Assembly (NCBI GenBank): GCA_015258485.1
Contig: JABZIF010000062.1
Coordinates: 1-6,528 of the forward strand
Source of the DNA: Atopobiaceae bacterium
GTDB lineage: Bacteria > Actinomycetota > Coriobacteriia > Coriobacteriales > Atopobiaceae
Direction of reading: 5' to 3'
DNA: 6,528 bases
Both the position numbers and the translations under genes were made by a program. Of this stretch, positions 1 through 5,186 are shown piece after piece. The notes beneath the pieces were generated by a model. That model had not been told where the DNA came from. It worked only from the letters and a program-made list of their open reading frames with translations, and made no database searches. The first letter of the stretch is position 1. Each line of letters opens with the position of its first letter.

Positions 1-20
1 ATCGCACGTAATAGTTTCAT
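1..20 (-). CDS. start of a divergent gene, first codons only
   Basis: Read on the minus strand, an ATG at 20-18 opens a frame MKLLRA that runs off the left edge of the window. It is preceded at 5 nt by a purine-rich AGAGAGGGG stretch (complement of 26-34), a good Shine-Dalgarno site for this genome, where the other genes use GGAGG or GAGAGG. Only six full codons are visible, so no product can be named. The gene would be transcribed away from fprA and share the 21-361 region as a divergent promoter region. The call rests on the ATG plus its ribosome binding site; chance occurrence is possible in AT-rich DNA. Confidence 0.45.
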
Positions 21-207
21 AATTTCCCCTCTCTGAATACTTTTACGTTTTAATTTGTATGTTAGCGCTTTGAATGTAAGGAGGAGCGATTATTTTTTTA
101 GAGTATAAATCTTTTGAATTGTATATTATCTTGCAATAGTAATTCTGAGTTTAATTCCGTCATATTGTGTACTACAAGCAAATTCAAAAAAATCCTATTT
201 GTAGTGT

Positions 208-234
208 TTGCCAAATGCACTGATAGAGTGCTAA
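208..234 (+). promoter_or_regulatory. possible degenerate CIRCE (HrcA operator)
   Basis: Positions 226-234 read GAGTGCTAA, identical to the right arm of the CIRCE operator (TTAGCACTC-N9-GAGTGCTAA) bound by the heat-shock repressor HrcA. The expected left arm at 208-216 reads TTGCCAAAT and matches only 4 of 9 bases. A shorter overlapping palindrome, GCACT (217-221) / AGTGC (227-231) with a 5-bp spacer, may be the real dyad instead. HrcA control of a flavodiiron gene would be unusual. This may be a chance half-site. Confidence 0.2.
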
Positions 235-254
235 AGGGTTGGATTTAGGTTGTC

Positions 255-280
255 GGTTTTTAGGAATCTTTCCTAAAACC
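255..280 (+). promoter_or_regulatory. leader hairpin upstream of fprA
   Basis: The left arm GGTTTTTAGGAA (255-266) pairs with TTCCTAAAACC (270-280) around a TCT loop, giving 11 base pairs with one bulged T. There is no T-tract after it on either strand, so it is not an intrinsic terminator. It lies about 80 nt before the fprA start and would sit in the 5' untranslated region if transcription starts near or before 240. It may be a cis-acting RNA element, an operator, or a stabilising structure. I recognise no known riboswitch class. Confidence 0.45.
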
Positions 281-352
281 AATCACCTGACTGCGCTAAA
301 TGTTATTCTTGTGGTGTTAAATTTTGCATTGTGGTTTTGCACCGTTGTCTTT

Positions 353-357
353 GGAGG
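353..357 (+). promoter_or_regulatory. ribosome binding site that fixes the fprA start
   Basis: GGAGG lies 4 nt ahead of the ATG at 362. This rules out the longer in-frame reading from a TTG at 239, which has no comparable site and would add 41 hydrophobic residues foreign to the family. Confidence 0.8.
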
Positions 358-361
358 ACAC

Positions 362-1564
362 ATGCTTAGTTCTGTTGAAATTAAACCTGATGTTTACTTT
401 GTAGGTGCGTTGGATTGGAATGCTCGCGAATTCCATGGTTATACCACTGAACAGGGTATTACCTACAACGCATATCTTATTATGGACGAGAAGATTACTC
501 TTATTGATACTGTTAAGCGTCCATTTTCTGAGGAGCTCGTTGAGCGCATTAAAAGCATTATTGATCCAGCAAAGATTGATGTTTTAATCTGCAACCACAT
601 CGAGATGGATCACTCCGGCAGCGTTCCTCGTATTTTGGAGCTTGCGCCAAATGCCGAGGTCTACGCAAGCGCACCTCAGGGAGTCAAGGAGCTTAAGGCT
701 TTTTATGGCGAGAATATCAACGTCAACGGTGTTAAAACCGGTGATACGCTGAATATTGGTAAGCGTACTTTGACTTTTGTTCAGACTCCGATGGTTCACT
801 GGCCAGACAATATGGTTACGTATTCTGCTTACGATAAAATTCTTTTCTCGAATGACGCATTTGGACAGCACTATGCTTCTAGTACTCGCTTTGATGATGA
901 GTCCGATTATTGCGAGGTTATGAAGCAAGCTCGTAAGTATTACGCAAATATTGTTCTCCCTTACAGTCGCCAGGCTGACTCTGCTGTTACTGCAGTTAAA
1001 GGCATTGGTTTGGAGAACATCGATATTATCGCCCCTGCTCACGGTGTTGCATGGCGTTCTCATGTTGCCGACATTATCTCCAAGTACGAGGAATGGACAT
1101 CGGGCAAGCTTGAAGAGAAAGCCCTGGTTGTGTACGACTCCATGTGGGGATCAACTGATAAGATGGCTCATGCGCTGGTAGATGGTTTTGTTGCCGCTGG
1201 CGTTCCTGTTCAGCTTGTGGATCTCAAGGAGACACACATTTCTAACGTCATGTATCACTTCTTGGATGCAAAATATGTCTGCGTTGGTTCGCCTACACTG
1301 AACTCTAAGTTCTTGCCAAATGTTTCTGCGTTCCTGACCTATATGAGCGGTCTTTCTCCAAAGAATGACCATCGTATAGGTTTTGCGTTTGGCTCTTACG
1401 GTTGGGCTCCTCTTGGACCAAAGATGGTTCAGGCTGAGCTTGAGGCAGCTGAGTTTACTATGCCTTTACCAGTGAACGCTATTGGATGGATTCCATCTGA
1501 TGAGGATTTAGCTGCTGTTCGCAATCAGGTTAAGGATCTTCTTGCAGCAGGAAGGGCGTTGTAA
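362..1564 (+). CDS. fprA: class A flavodiiron protein (FprA, oxygen/nitric oxide reductase)
   Basis: Cytoplasmic flavodiiron protein of 400 residues, the normal length for class A. Known family role: four-electron reduction of O2 to water and/or reduction of NO to N2O, protecting anaerobes; electrons usually come from rubredoxin or a flavin reductase, neither of which is encoded here. The metallo-beta-lactamase-like domain (about 1-250) has all expected diiron ligands: H79-x-E81-x-D83-H84, H146 in TPMVHWPDN, D165 in SNDAFGQH and H227 in PAHG, with H25 also present. The flavodoxin domain (about 253-395) has the FMN phosphate loop (DSMWGSTDK, 259-267), the SPTLNSKF segment (310-317) and FGSYGW (343-348). 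There is no extra rubredoxin or flavin-reductase domain. The ATG at 362 is chosen for its GGAGG. It stands alone between a divergent region and a terminator, so is probably monocistronic. Preference for O2 or NO cannot be read from sequence. Confidence 0.95.
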   Translation: MLSSVEIKPDVYFVGALDWNAREFHGYTTEQGITYNAYLIMDEKITLIDTVKRPFSEELVERIKSIIDPAKIDVLICNHIEMDHSGSVPRILELAPNAEVYASAPQGVKELKAFYGENINVNGVKTGDTLNIGKRTLTFVQTPMVHWPDNMVTYSAYDKILFSNDAFGQHYASSTRFDDESDYCEVMKQARKYYANIVLPYSRQADSAVTAVKGIGLENIDIIAPAHGVAWRSHVADIISKYEEWTSGKLEEKALVVYDSMWGSTDKMAHALVDGFVAAGVPVQLVDLKETHISNVMYHFLDAKYVCVGSPTLNSKFLPNVSAFLTYMSGLSPKNDHRIGFAFGSYGWAPLGPKMVQAELEAAEFTMPLPVNAIGWIPSDEDLAAVRNQVKDLLAAGRAL

Positions 1565-1598
1565 CTGGTAATTTGCAACTTATCAGGCACAGTAGTGC
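1565..1598 (+). other. small hairpins directly after the fprA stop
   Basis: CTGGTAA (1565-1571) pairs with TTATCAG (1580-1586), 7 pairs including one G-T, starting at the base after the stop codon. Next to it GCAC (1587-1590) can pair with GTGC (1595-1598). No T-tract follows. The 9-mer CTGGTAATT at 1565 recurs at 1673 inside the real terminator stem. It may be a 3'-end stabilising or decayed terminator structure. Confidence 0.3.
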
Positions 1599-1669
1599 GA
1601 CGAATGTGGTTATGCTCAATAAGCGTCAAATAGGTTATAAGCAATAAGGTGCATTCTATAAGAGCTGTT

Positions 1670-1702
1670 AAGCTGGTAATTCTAACGAGTTGCCAGCTTT
1701 TT
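1670..1702 (+). terminator. intrinsic terminator of fprA
   Basis: The left arm 1670-1682 pairs with 1687-1699 over 13 positions: 7 Watson-Crick pairs AAGCTGG/CCAGCTT at the base, then a T-G, two A-T, a T-G, T-A and C-G. The loop is TAAC, and the stem runs into TTTTT (1698-1702, partly in the stem). It lies about 105 nt after the fprA stop and is the only strong terminator shape before the next plus-strand gene. Confidence 0.8.
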
Positions 1703-1854
1703 GTGTGAGATGTAGATAGTGTCGAGGTAAGTGTCTTTTGAGGATAGTTGTAAACGTAAGGTGGTTTTGGTGCTTTTTTCGAACGTAATTGTAAATTTTT
1801 GTAGTTTGAGGCGAGAAATACATGTTAATTCGACATCAAATTAAAGAAATTTGC

Positions 1855-1883
1855 AATTACAGTCGATTTTATCGACTGTAATT
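1855..1883. repeat. perfect 13-bp-arm inverted repeat, operator-like
   Basis: Arms 1855-1867 (AATTACAGTCGAT) and 1871-1883 are perfect reverse complements around a TTT centre. Neither strand has an uninterrupted T-run after it, so it is not an intrinsic terminator. The inner half-site ATCGACTGTAA recurs exactly at 2048-2058, which suggests a DNA-binding site with a second, single-arm copy. The regulator is unknown. Confidence 0.65.
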
Positions 1884-1894
1884 AGAAAAATTTG

Positions 1895-1930
1895 AAATTA
1901 GATTTTGAAATTTTGTAGAAAATTAGATTT
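1895..1930. repeat. 11-bp direct repeat, 25-bp period
   Basis: AAATTAGATTT occurs at 1895-1905 and again at 1920-1930. The surroundings are A/T-tract rich, so the DNA may be bent. The repeat is exact, but AT-rich DNA makes chance or slippage plausible and I assign no function. Confidence 0.4.
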
Positions 1931-1963
1931 AGTTTGAGTACTTAACTATTGCAATATTGATAT

Positions 1964-2009
1964 ATTGTCCTTTATCTGCGAGGATATTCTCGTCTGATTT
2001 TTGGACAAT
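1964..2009. repeat. interrupted inverted repeat with nested hairpin
   Basis: ATTGTCC (1964-1970) is the exact reverse complement of GGACAAT (2003-2009). Inside lies a small CGAG/CTCG hairpin (1979-1982 with 1989-1992). The dyad is bracketed by two copies of the palindrome ATTGCAAT (1948-1955 and 2008-2015, the latter sharing two bases with the right arm). This could be an operator pair or a folded RNA. Confidence 0.35.
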
Positions 2010-2093
2010 TGCAATCGTTATATAAAAGATGAAATTATCAACAAAAAATCGACTGTAAAACTAAATTTTCATGATTGTAATCGAAAGTAACAT

Positions 2094-2114
2094 AAAAAAG
2101 TTCATGCAATGAAC
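2094..2114 (-). terminator. weak terminator-like hairpin on the minus strand
   Basis: GTTCAT (2100-2105) and ATGAAC (2109-2114) are perfect arms around a 3-nt loop. On the minus strand the hairpin is followed by six Ts (complement of 2094-2099). The stem is only 6 bp with few G-C pairs. It would end leftward transcription from about 2240, where no gene is evident, so it may be fortuitous. Confidence 0.25.
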
Positions 2115-2140
2115 AAAATTTTCGTTCAAACACCGCTTGT

Positions 2141-2239
2141 GAGCTTCTTGAGAGTCGTTTGATAGCAGTTCAAGTACTGCGCGCGAGTTTCTCGAAGGCT
2201 GTTTGAAAGCCACTTGAGAACTGTGCGCAGAGTTGTTCG
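2141..2239. repeat. diverged ~44-bp tandem repeats / possible structured RNA
   Basis: Unit 1 (2141-2184) and unit 2 (2185-2229) align at roughly 70% identity with one gap. Both start GAG(C/T)TTCT, share GTTTGA-A-AGC near the middle and end in ACTG-GCGC. A third start follows (GAGTTGTTCG, 2230-2239), and the last ~20 bp before 2141 resemble the end of a unit. The block is visibly richer in G+C than its flanks. It can also fold: 2166-2175 pairs with 2212-2223 (10 pairs, 2-nt bulge), enclosing CGAG-TTT-CTCG (2184-2194) and GGCT/AGCC (2197-2211). It may be a decaying repeat array or an RNA element. I recognise no named family. Confidence 0.45.
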
Positions 2240-2312
2240 TAAAATTACACGCAGAAAATGTTAAGAAATCCACACAAAAGCGCAAGGTAAAGCGCCGAAG
2301 AGCTCAAATGTT

Positions 2313-2346
2313 TTTCGTTAGAGTACAATGTAGGAACAAAACGAAA
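2313..2346 (+). promoter_or_regulatory. dyad around a -10-like hexamer before the corC-like gene
   Basis: TTTCGTT (2313-2319) and AACGAAA (2340-2346) are perfect inverted arms around a 20-bp centre that holds TACAAT (2324-2329), a 5/6 match to the sigma-A -10 hexamer. Transcription from it would start near 2336 and give a leader of about 25 nt. No -35 match exists at 16-18 bp upstream, so an activator-dependent promoter or no promoter at all are both possible. Confidence 0.3.
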
Positions 2347-2360
2347 CTCTGAAGAGGTAG

Positions 2361-3719
2361 GTGCCCATACATTCGATGGACATAGCGTTAAGTATTGTAA
2401 TAACTTTTCTGCTTACCCTGGTAAACGGCTTCTTTTCTGCAGCCGAGATGGCCATTGTAAGTGCTCGTCGTGGTGTTCTTGAATCAGAAGTAGCTGAGGG
2501 CGATACAAAGGCCCAGGCAGTAATTGATGTTTCTTCTGATCGCGGATATTTTCTCGCAACAATTCAAGTAGCAATTACCCTGGTTGGTTTTGCATCGTCT
2601 GCATTTGCTGCGACAAGTCTTTCAACACCTTTTGGAAACTGGCTGTACAGCATCGGTGTTCATGCGGATCTTGCTGCTCCACTGGCAGTTATTGTTATCA
2701 CGCTTATCGTTTCGTATTTCTCGGTAGTTGTAGGCGAGTTGGTTCCAAAAAGCATCGGTCTCGCAAATGCGGAAGCTGTGGCAAAAGCGGTGGTAGGGCC
2801 CATGAAGGCGTTTATGCGTATTGCGCGCCCACTCGTGTTTATTACGTCTGCTTCGGCAAATGCTATGACTTCGTTGATGGGCATTGATACTACAAATGAT
2901 CATCAGGAAGTCACAGAAGAAGAGCTCCGCTACATCGTTAAAGACTCCGATGATCTTTCCGATGAAGAAAAATCCATGATCCACGAGGTCATCGAGATGG
3001 GCGATACCGTGGTTCGTGAGGTTATGGTGCCTCGCGTTGACATGACTGCTATGGAGGACACCTCAACTATTGGCGAGGTACTGCGTGTCATGCGTCAAAC
3101 GGGTTTCTCGCGTATTCCTATTTATCACGAGAATATCGACCGTATTGTAGGCATTGCGCATATTAAAGATTTGTTGGAGCCTGCACTTGATCAGCGTGTT
3201 ACTGACGAGAAAATCACTCGTTTTGTGCGCGCTGCTGATTATGTGCCAGACACTAAAGACATTATCCCGCTGCTTACTGAAATGCAAACGAGTCGTGATC
3301 AGATGGTTATTGCTGTTGACGAGTACGGGGGAACTGCCGGCGTTATTACTATCGAAGACATTGTTGAAGAGATTGTCGGTGAGATTGAGGATGAATTTGA
3401 TCCCGACAATAAATATCTCACGCAGCTTTCTGATAGAGAGTGGCTGGTGGATGGCCGCTTCTCGCTTGATGATGCAGATGAGCTCGGTTGGCCTGTTGGT
3501 GATACGGAAGAGTACGAGACAATCGCTGGCTTTGTGCTCGATTTGGCGGGACATTTACCCCGACCGGGTGAAACGTTCGAGAAGGAAGGTTACTTGTTCA
3601 GGGTGCAATCAATGCGGCGTCGTCGGTTGTTTTTGTTGCGTGTAATTGCTCCAGAACCGCAAGAGGATGATACGCCTACAAGCGTAGAAGAAAACACTCA
3701 CACATCAGAACCTGAATGA
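2361..3719 (+). CDS. HlyC/CorC-type membrane protein with CBS pair
   Basis: Integral membrane protein of 452 residues, normal for the CNNM/CorC (HCC) family. These proteins are linked to Mg2+/Co2+ export or resistance; some are annotated as hemolysins without proof. The DUF21/CNNM membrane domain (about 6-175) has hydrophobic segments near 7-27, 64-87, 105-128 and 150-172, with family motifs NGFFSAAEMAIVSARR (22-37), RGYFLATIQVAITLVGF (61-77) and GELVPKSIGLA (125-135). A CBS pair follows: VREVMVPRVDM (218-228) and SRIPIYHENIDRIVG (250-264), then DEYGGTAGVITIEDIVEEIVG (320-340). The C-terminal CorC_HlyC domain spans about 358-428 and a polar tail 430-452. Start: GTG at 2361 has GAGG only 3 nt upstream; an in-frame ATG at 2376 (447 residues) is 18 nt from it and remains possible. 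First gene of the cluster, 34 nt ahead of the next. Confidence 0.93.
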   Translation: MPIHSMDIALSIVITFLLTLVNGFFSAAEMAIVSARRGVLESEVAEGDTKAQAVIDVSSDRGYFLATIQVAITLVGFASSAFAATSLSTPFGNWLYSIGVHADLAAPLAVIVITLIVSYFSVVVGELVPKSIGLANAEAVAKAVVGPMKAFMRIARPLVFITSASANAMTSLMGIDTTNDHQEVTEEELRYIVKDSDDLSDEEKSMIHEVIEMGDTVVREVMVPRVDMTAMEDTSTIGEVLRVMRQTGFSRIPIYHENIDRIVGIAHIKDLLEPALDQRVTDEKITRFVRAADYVPDTKDIIPLLTEMQTSRDQMVIAVDEYGGTAGVITIEDIVEEIVGEIEDEFDPDNKYLTQLSDREWLVDGRFSLDDADELGWPVGDTEEYETIAGFVLDLAGHLPRPGETFEKEGYLFRVQSMRRRRLFLLRVIAPEPQEDDTPTSVEENTHTSEPE

Positions 3720-3753
3720 TTACAATAGAAAGAGCTAACGGAAAGAGGTTGAA

Positions 3754-4548
3754 ATGGCGCAGTTGATTTCTGTCAAAAAGGTTGAAATAGGACCTAAAAA
3801 TTTAACCGCTACTATTGAGCTTTCTGAAAAAGCGCCACGAATGACCTCGGATGACGCCGAGGGTACTCAGCGCATTTTGGATCTTTTACCAGGACTTTCT
3901 AAGCATCTCTGTCTTGGTGATTCAGATGCTCGCTTTGGTCTTGTCGCTCAAGATACAGAGACAGCTCACTTGCTTGAGCATGTAACTGTTGAGCTCTTGG
4001 CACTTACTAATCTTGCGGGAGATATTTCTTCAGGCAAGACTTCACTTATTGATTCCAAACGTGGCCTCTATGAGATTATTCTTGCTTGTCCAGATGATGT
4101 GCTTGTGGCAGCTTCACTTTCTAGCGCAATATGGCTTTTAAACTGGGCGTATGGCAAGCAAGACGATGAGGTTGAGCCAGATATTGACGCTATTGTTTCT
4201 GGATTGGTTGACCTAATTACTAGCCTAAATGGCGAGAAGAACAACGCATCAGATACAGTTGATGAAGTTGACGCTGAGGCTACAGATGCTACAGAGGTTG
4301 AAACAGCAGACGCTGTCGATAATCAATCAGAGGTAGAGGACGTACAGATAGACTCTGATGAGGATTCTGTTGCAAATGCTACCGATGATAAAGATAAATC
4401 AGAAGAGGCTGCAGTAGAGGTTGCAGAAGATGCCGTAAGCCCTGCTGTTGTTGATGATGCAAACTCTGATAATACAGGTAAGGCCAAAGACGATATTCCA
4501 GATGATTGGAATATGATTAACGTTCCTCGCTCAAAGCCTGTGAGATAG
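3754..4548 (+). CDS. stand-alone cyanophycin-synthetase N-domain-like protein with acidic tail
   Basis: Residues about 40-135 match the N-terminal domain of cyanophycin synthetase (CphA) as I recall it: LPGLSKHLC (45-53) for CphA LPxLxEHxC, then HLLEHVTVEL (72-81) for CphA HxxEHxALEL, then GKTSLIDSKRGLYEIIL (94-110) for the CphA GRTRE..PGVYxVVF stretch. CphA joins Asp and Arg and is about 870-900 residues; this protein has 264 and lacks its ATP-grasp and Mur-ligase domains, so it cannot make cyanophycin alone. It keeps H72-x-x-E75-H76 and E80, the inverted-zincin-like motif that forms a metal-dependent hydrolytic site in some CphA N-domains. Residues 165-250 are low-complexity and acidic (31 of 86 are Asp/Glu), and the end is basic (PRSKPVR). 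No signal peptide. AGAGG lies 5 nt before the ATG. Probably co-transcribed with the CorC gene. Homology fairly sure; function unknown. Confidence 0.7.
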   Translation: MAQLISVKKVEIGPKNLTATIELSEKAPRMTSDDAEGTQRILDLLPGLSKHLCLGDSDARFGLVAQDTETAHLLEHVTVELLALTNLAGDISSGKTSLIDSKRGLYEIILACPDDVLVAASLSSAIWLLNWAYGKQDDEVEPDIDAIVSGLVDLITSLNGEKNNASDTVDEVDAEATDATEVETADAVDNQSEVEDVQIDSDEDSVANATDDKDKSEEAAVEVAEDAVSPAVVDDANSDNTGKAKDDIPDDWNMINVPRSKPVR

Positions 4549-4679
4549 GCATCTCAAAGTTTGTTGTGTAATCGCCGTGAAAATGTGATTTCAGCTAAGC
4601 CATTGAGTAAATTCAGGTGATTTGTAGTCTTGTTGCGTTATCATATATGCGGCATTTTGCGTTGTTACAGGAGGTAAGT
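4549..4679 (+). promoter_or_regulatory. gap before the YtxH gene, possible internal promoter
   Basis: The 131-bp gap is longer than the other gaps in the cluster. TTGTAG (4622-4627) and TATATG (4644-4649) are spaced 16 bp, and an alternative -10, TATCAT (4639-4644, 5/6), overlaps but lacks a -35. There is a weak TGAAA/TTTCA dyad, with no T-tract, shortly after the upstream stop. The gap ends with a perfect AGGAGG (4669-4674) 5 nt before the start. The promoter assignment is weak. Confidence 0.25.
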
Positions 4680-5120
4680 ATGAGCAAGAAATCTACAGGT
4701 TTCTTCTTTGGAGCTGTTTTTGGTGCTGCTGCCGGTGCTGTGGCTGGTCTCTTTTTAGCTCCTCGTTCTGGACAAGAGACTCGCGCAATGGCTGCGGATG
4801 CAGTAAATGATGCATGGGATTCAGCTCTTGATTCGTACGAGCGTACTTCAAAGGCTGTAAGCGATAAGATCGATGAAGTCCGACCTACTGTTGATGCAAA
4901 GACTGATGAACTTCGTGCGAAGGTTGATCTTGCCCGTGAGCGCATGGATCAACTTCGTGAGTCATTGTCTGATACGGTAACTTCTGCATCAGAAACTGTT
5001 GCTCAAGCAGCAGATGCTGTTGCAGATTCCTTTGTGGTTCCTGAGCCAACTTCAACTTCTGCAGAAGCAGAAGCTGTTCGTATTGAGAACATTGATACCA
5101 AAGGTAGTCAGGAAGCGTAA
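4680..5120 (+). CDS. YtxH-like small membrane protein
   Basis: Protein of 146 residues with YtxH-family architecture. Residues 7-27 form one Gly/Ala-rich membrane segment with GxxxG-type spacing (GAVFGAAAGAVAGLF), directly followed by LFLAPRSGQETR (24-35), the family hallmark usually written LxAPxSGxETR. Residues 36-117 are a charged, Ala-rich stretch predicted as amphipathic helix or coiled coil, and 118-146 are a flexible, acidic tail. YtxH proteins are known mainly as general-stress or envelope-associated proteins; no enzymatic activity is established. The likely topology is a short N-terminus, a single span and a long helical tail on one face of the membrane. The ATG at 4680 is chosen for the AGGAGG 5 nt upstream; extension to 4617 adds 21 residues that break the family start. 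A terminator hairpin follows 19 nt after the stop. Confidence 0.85.
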   Translation: MSKKSTGFFFGAVFGAAAGAVAGLFLAPRSGQETRAMAADAVNDAWDSALDSYERTSKAVSDKIDEVRPTVDAKTDELRAKVDLARERMDQLRESLSDTVTSASETVAQAADAVADSFVVPEPTSTSAEAEAVRIENIDTKGSQEA

Positions 5121-5139
5121 ATTTATTTAATAGTGAGTC

Positions 5140-5171
5140 AACGGGACGCCTTATGACGTCCCGTTTCTTGT
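5140..5171 (+). terminator. strong intrinsic terminator or attenuator
   Basis: AACGGGACG (5140-5148) pairs perfectly with CGTCCCGTT (5157-5165) around an 8-nt loop, followed by TTCTTGT: a G+C-rich 9-bp stem with a U-rich tail. It lies 19 nt after the YtxH gene stop and only 9 nt before the GAGAGG (5175-5180) of the next gene, so the downstream gene must be expressed by read-through or from a promoter before the hairpin. Confidence 0.8.
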
Positions 5172-5186
5172 ATAGAGAGGTTTTAC

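Larger units (their letters stand above)
21..361. promoter_or_regulatory. divergent intergenic/leader region upstream of fprA
   Basis: About 340 bp with no convincing gene. It must carry the promoters of fprA (rightward) and probably of the gene starting at 20 (leftward). It is very AT-rich, so many -10-like hexamers occur, and no -35/-10 pair at 16-18 bp stands out. Distinct items are an orphan perfect Shine-Dalgarno (AAGGAGGAG, 78-86) with no ATG, GTG or TTG at a usable distance; a 7-bp inverted repeat ACTACAA/TTGTAGT (171-177 with 199-205); a GAGTGCTAA site (226-234); and a strong hairpin at 255-280. The last two are listed separately. Confidence 0.5.
1703..2360. other. long AT-rich non-coding region upstream of the corC-like gene
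   Basis: About 660 bp without a supportable gene on either strand. Open frames here are short, lack ribosome binding sites and have compositions unlike the flanking proteins. The region is rich in dyads and short repeats: AACGTAA twice (1753, 1782); a perfect palindrome at 1855-1883; an 11-bp direct repeat at 1895 and 1920; TTGCAAT at 1851, 1949 and 2009; a 7-bp dyad 1964-1970/2003-2009; a small hairpin 2100-2114; and a tandem-repeat block 2141-2239. The promoter of the downstream cluster must lie here, or in the last 100 bp before 2361, but no clear -35/-10 pair is visible. Confidence 0.6.

Noticed and set aside
239..361. N-terminal extension of FprA from a TTG at 239 (41 extra hydrophobic residues).
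   Set aside because: No ribosome binding site before 239, an ideal GGAGG before the ATG at 362, and the diiron ligand numbering and length fit the family only from 362.
584..1063. Long open frame on the minus strand inside fprA.
   Set aside because: Lies wholly antisense to a gene with complete catalytic motifs; no ribosome binding site, no family resemblance.
1610..1665. Four ATAAG-like repeats (near 1619, 1636, 1643, 1658) as an RNA or protein-binding array.
   Set aside because: Irregular spacing and only 5 bp each; consistent with base composition.
2001..2026. TTGGAC followed by TATAAA as a promoter.
   Set aside because: The spacer is only 14 bp, and such hexamers are expected by chance in this composition.
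2035..2043. TTATCAACA, one mismatch from a DnaA box.
   Set aside because: A single imperfect copy in AT-rich DNA, with no cluster and no dnaA/dnaN neighbours; not an origin.
2061..2285. 74-residue minus-strand frame across the tandem repeats.
   Set aside because: No ribosome binding site, no recognisable domain, and it covers repeat and hairpin DNA; better explained as non-coding.
3754..4548. A truncated pseudogene of cyanophycin synthetase.
   Set aside because: The frame is intact with its own ribosome binding site, the tail is unlike ATP-grasp sequence, and no downstream remnant of the missing domains is visible.
4617..4679. Longer start for the YtxH gene.
   Set aside because: The extra 21 residues do not suit the family and the start has no ribosome binding site; the ATG at 4680 has a perfect one.
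4613..4945. 110-residue minus-strand frame opposite the YtxH gene.
   Set aside because: Mirror of an Ala/Asp-rich coding sequence; no start signal, and the YtxH reading has a hallmark motif and AGGAGG.
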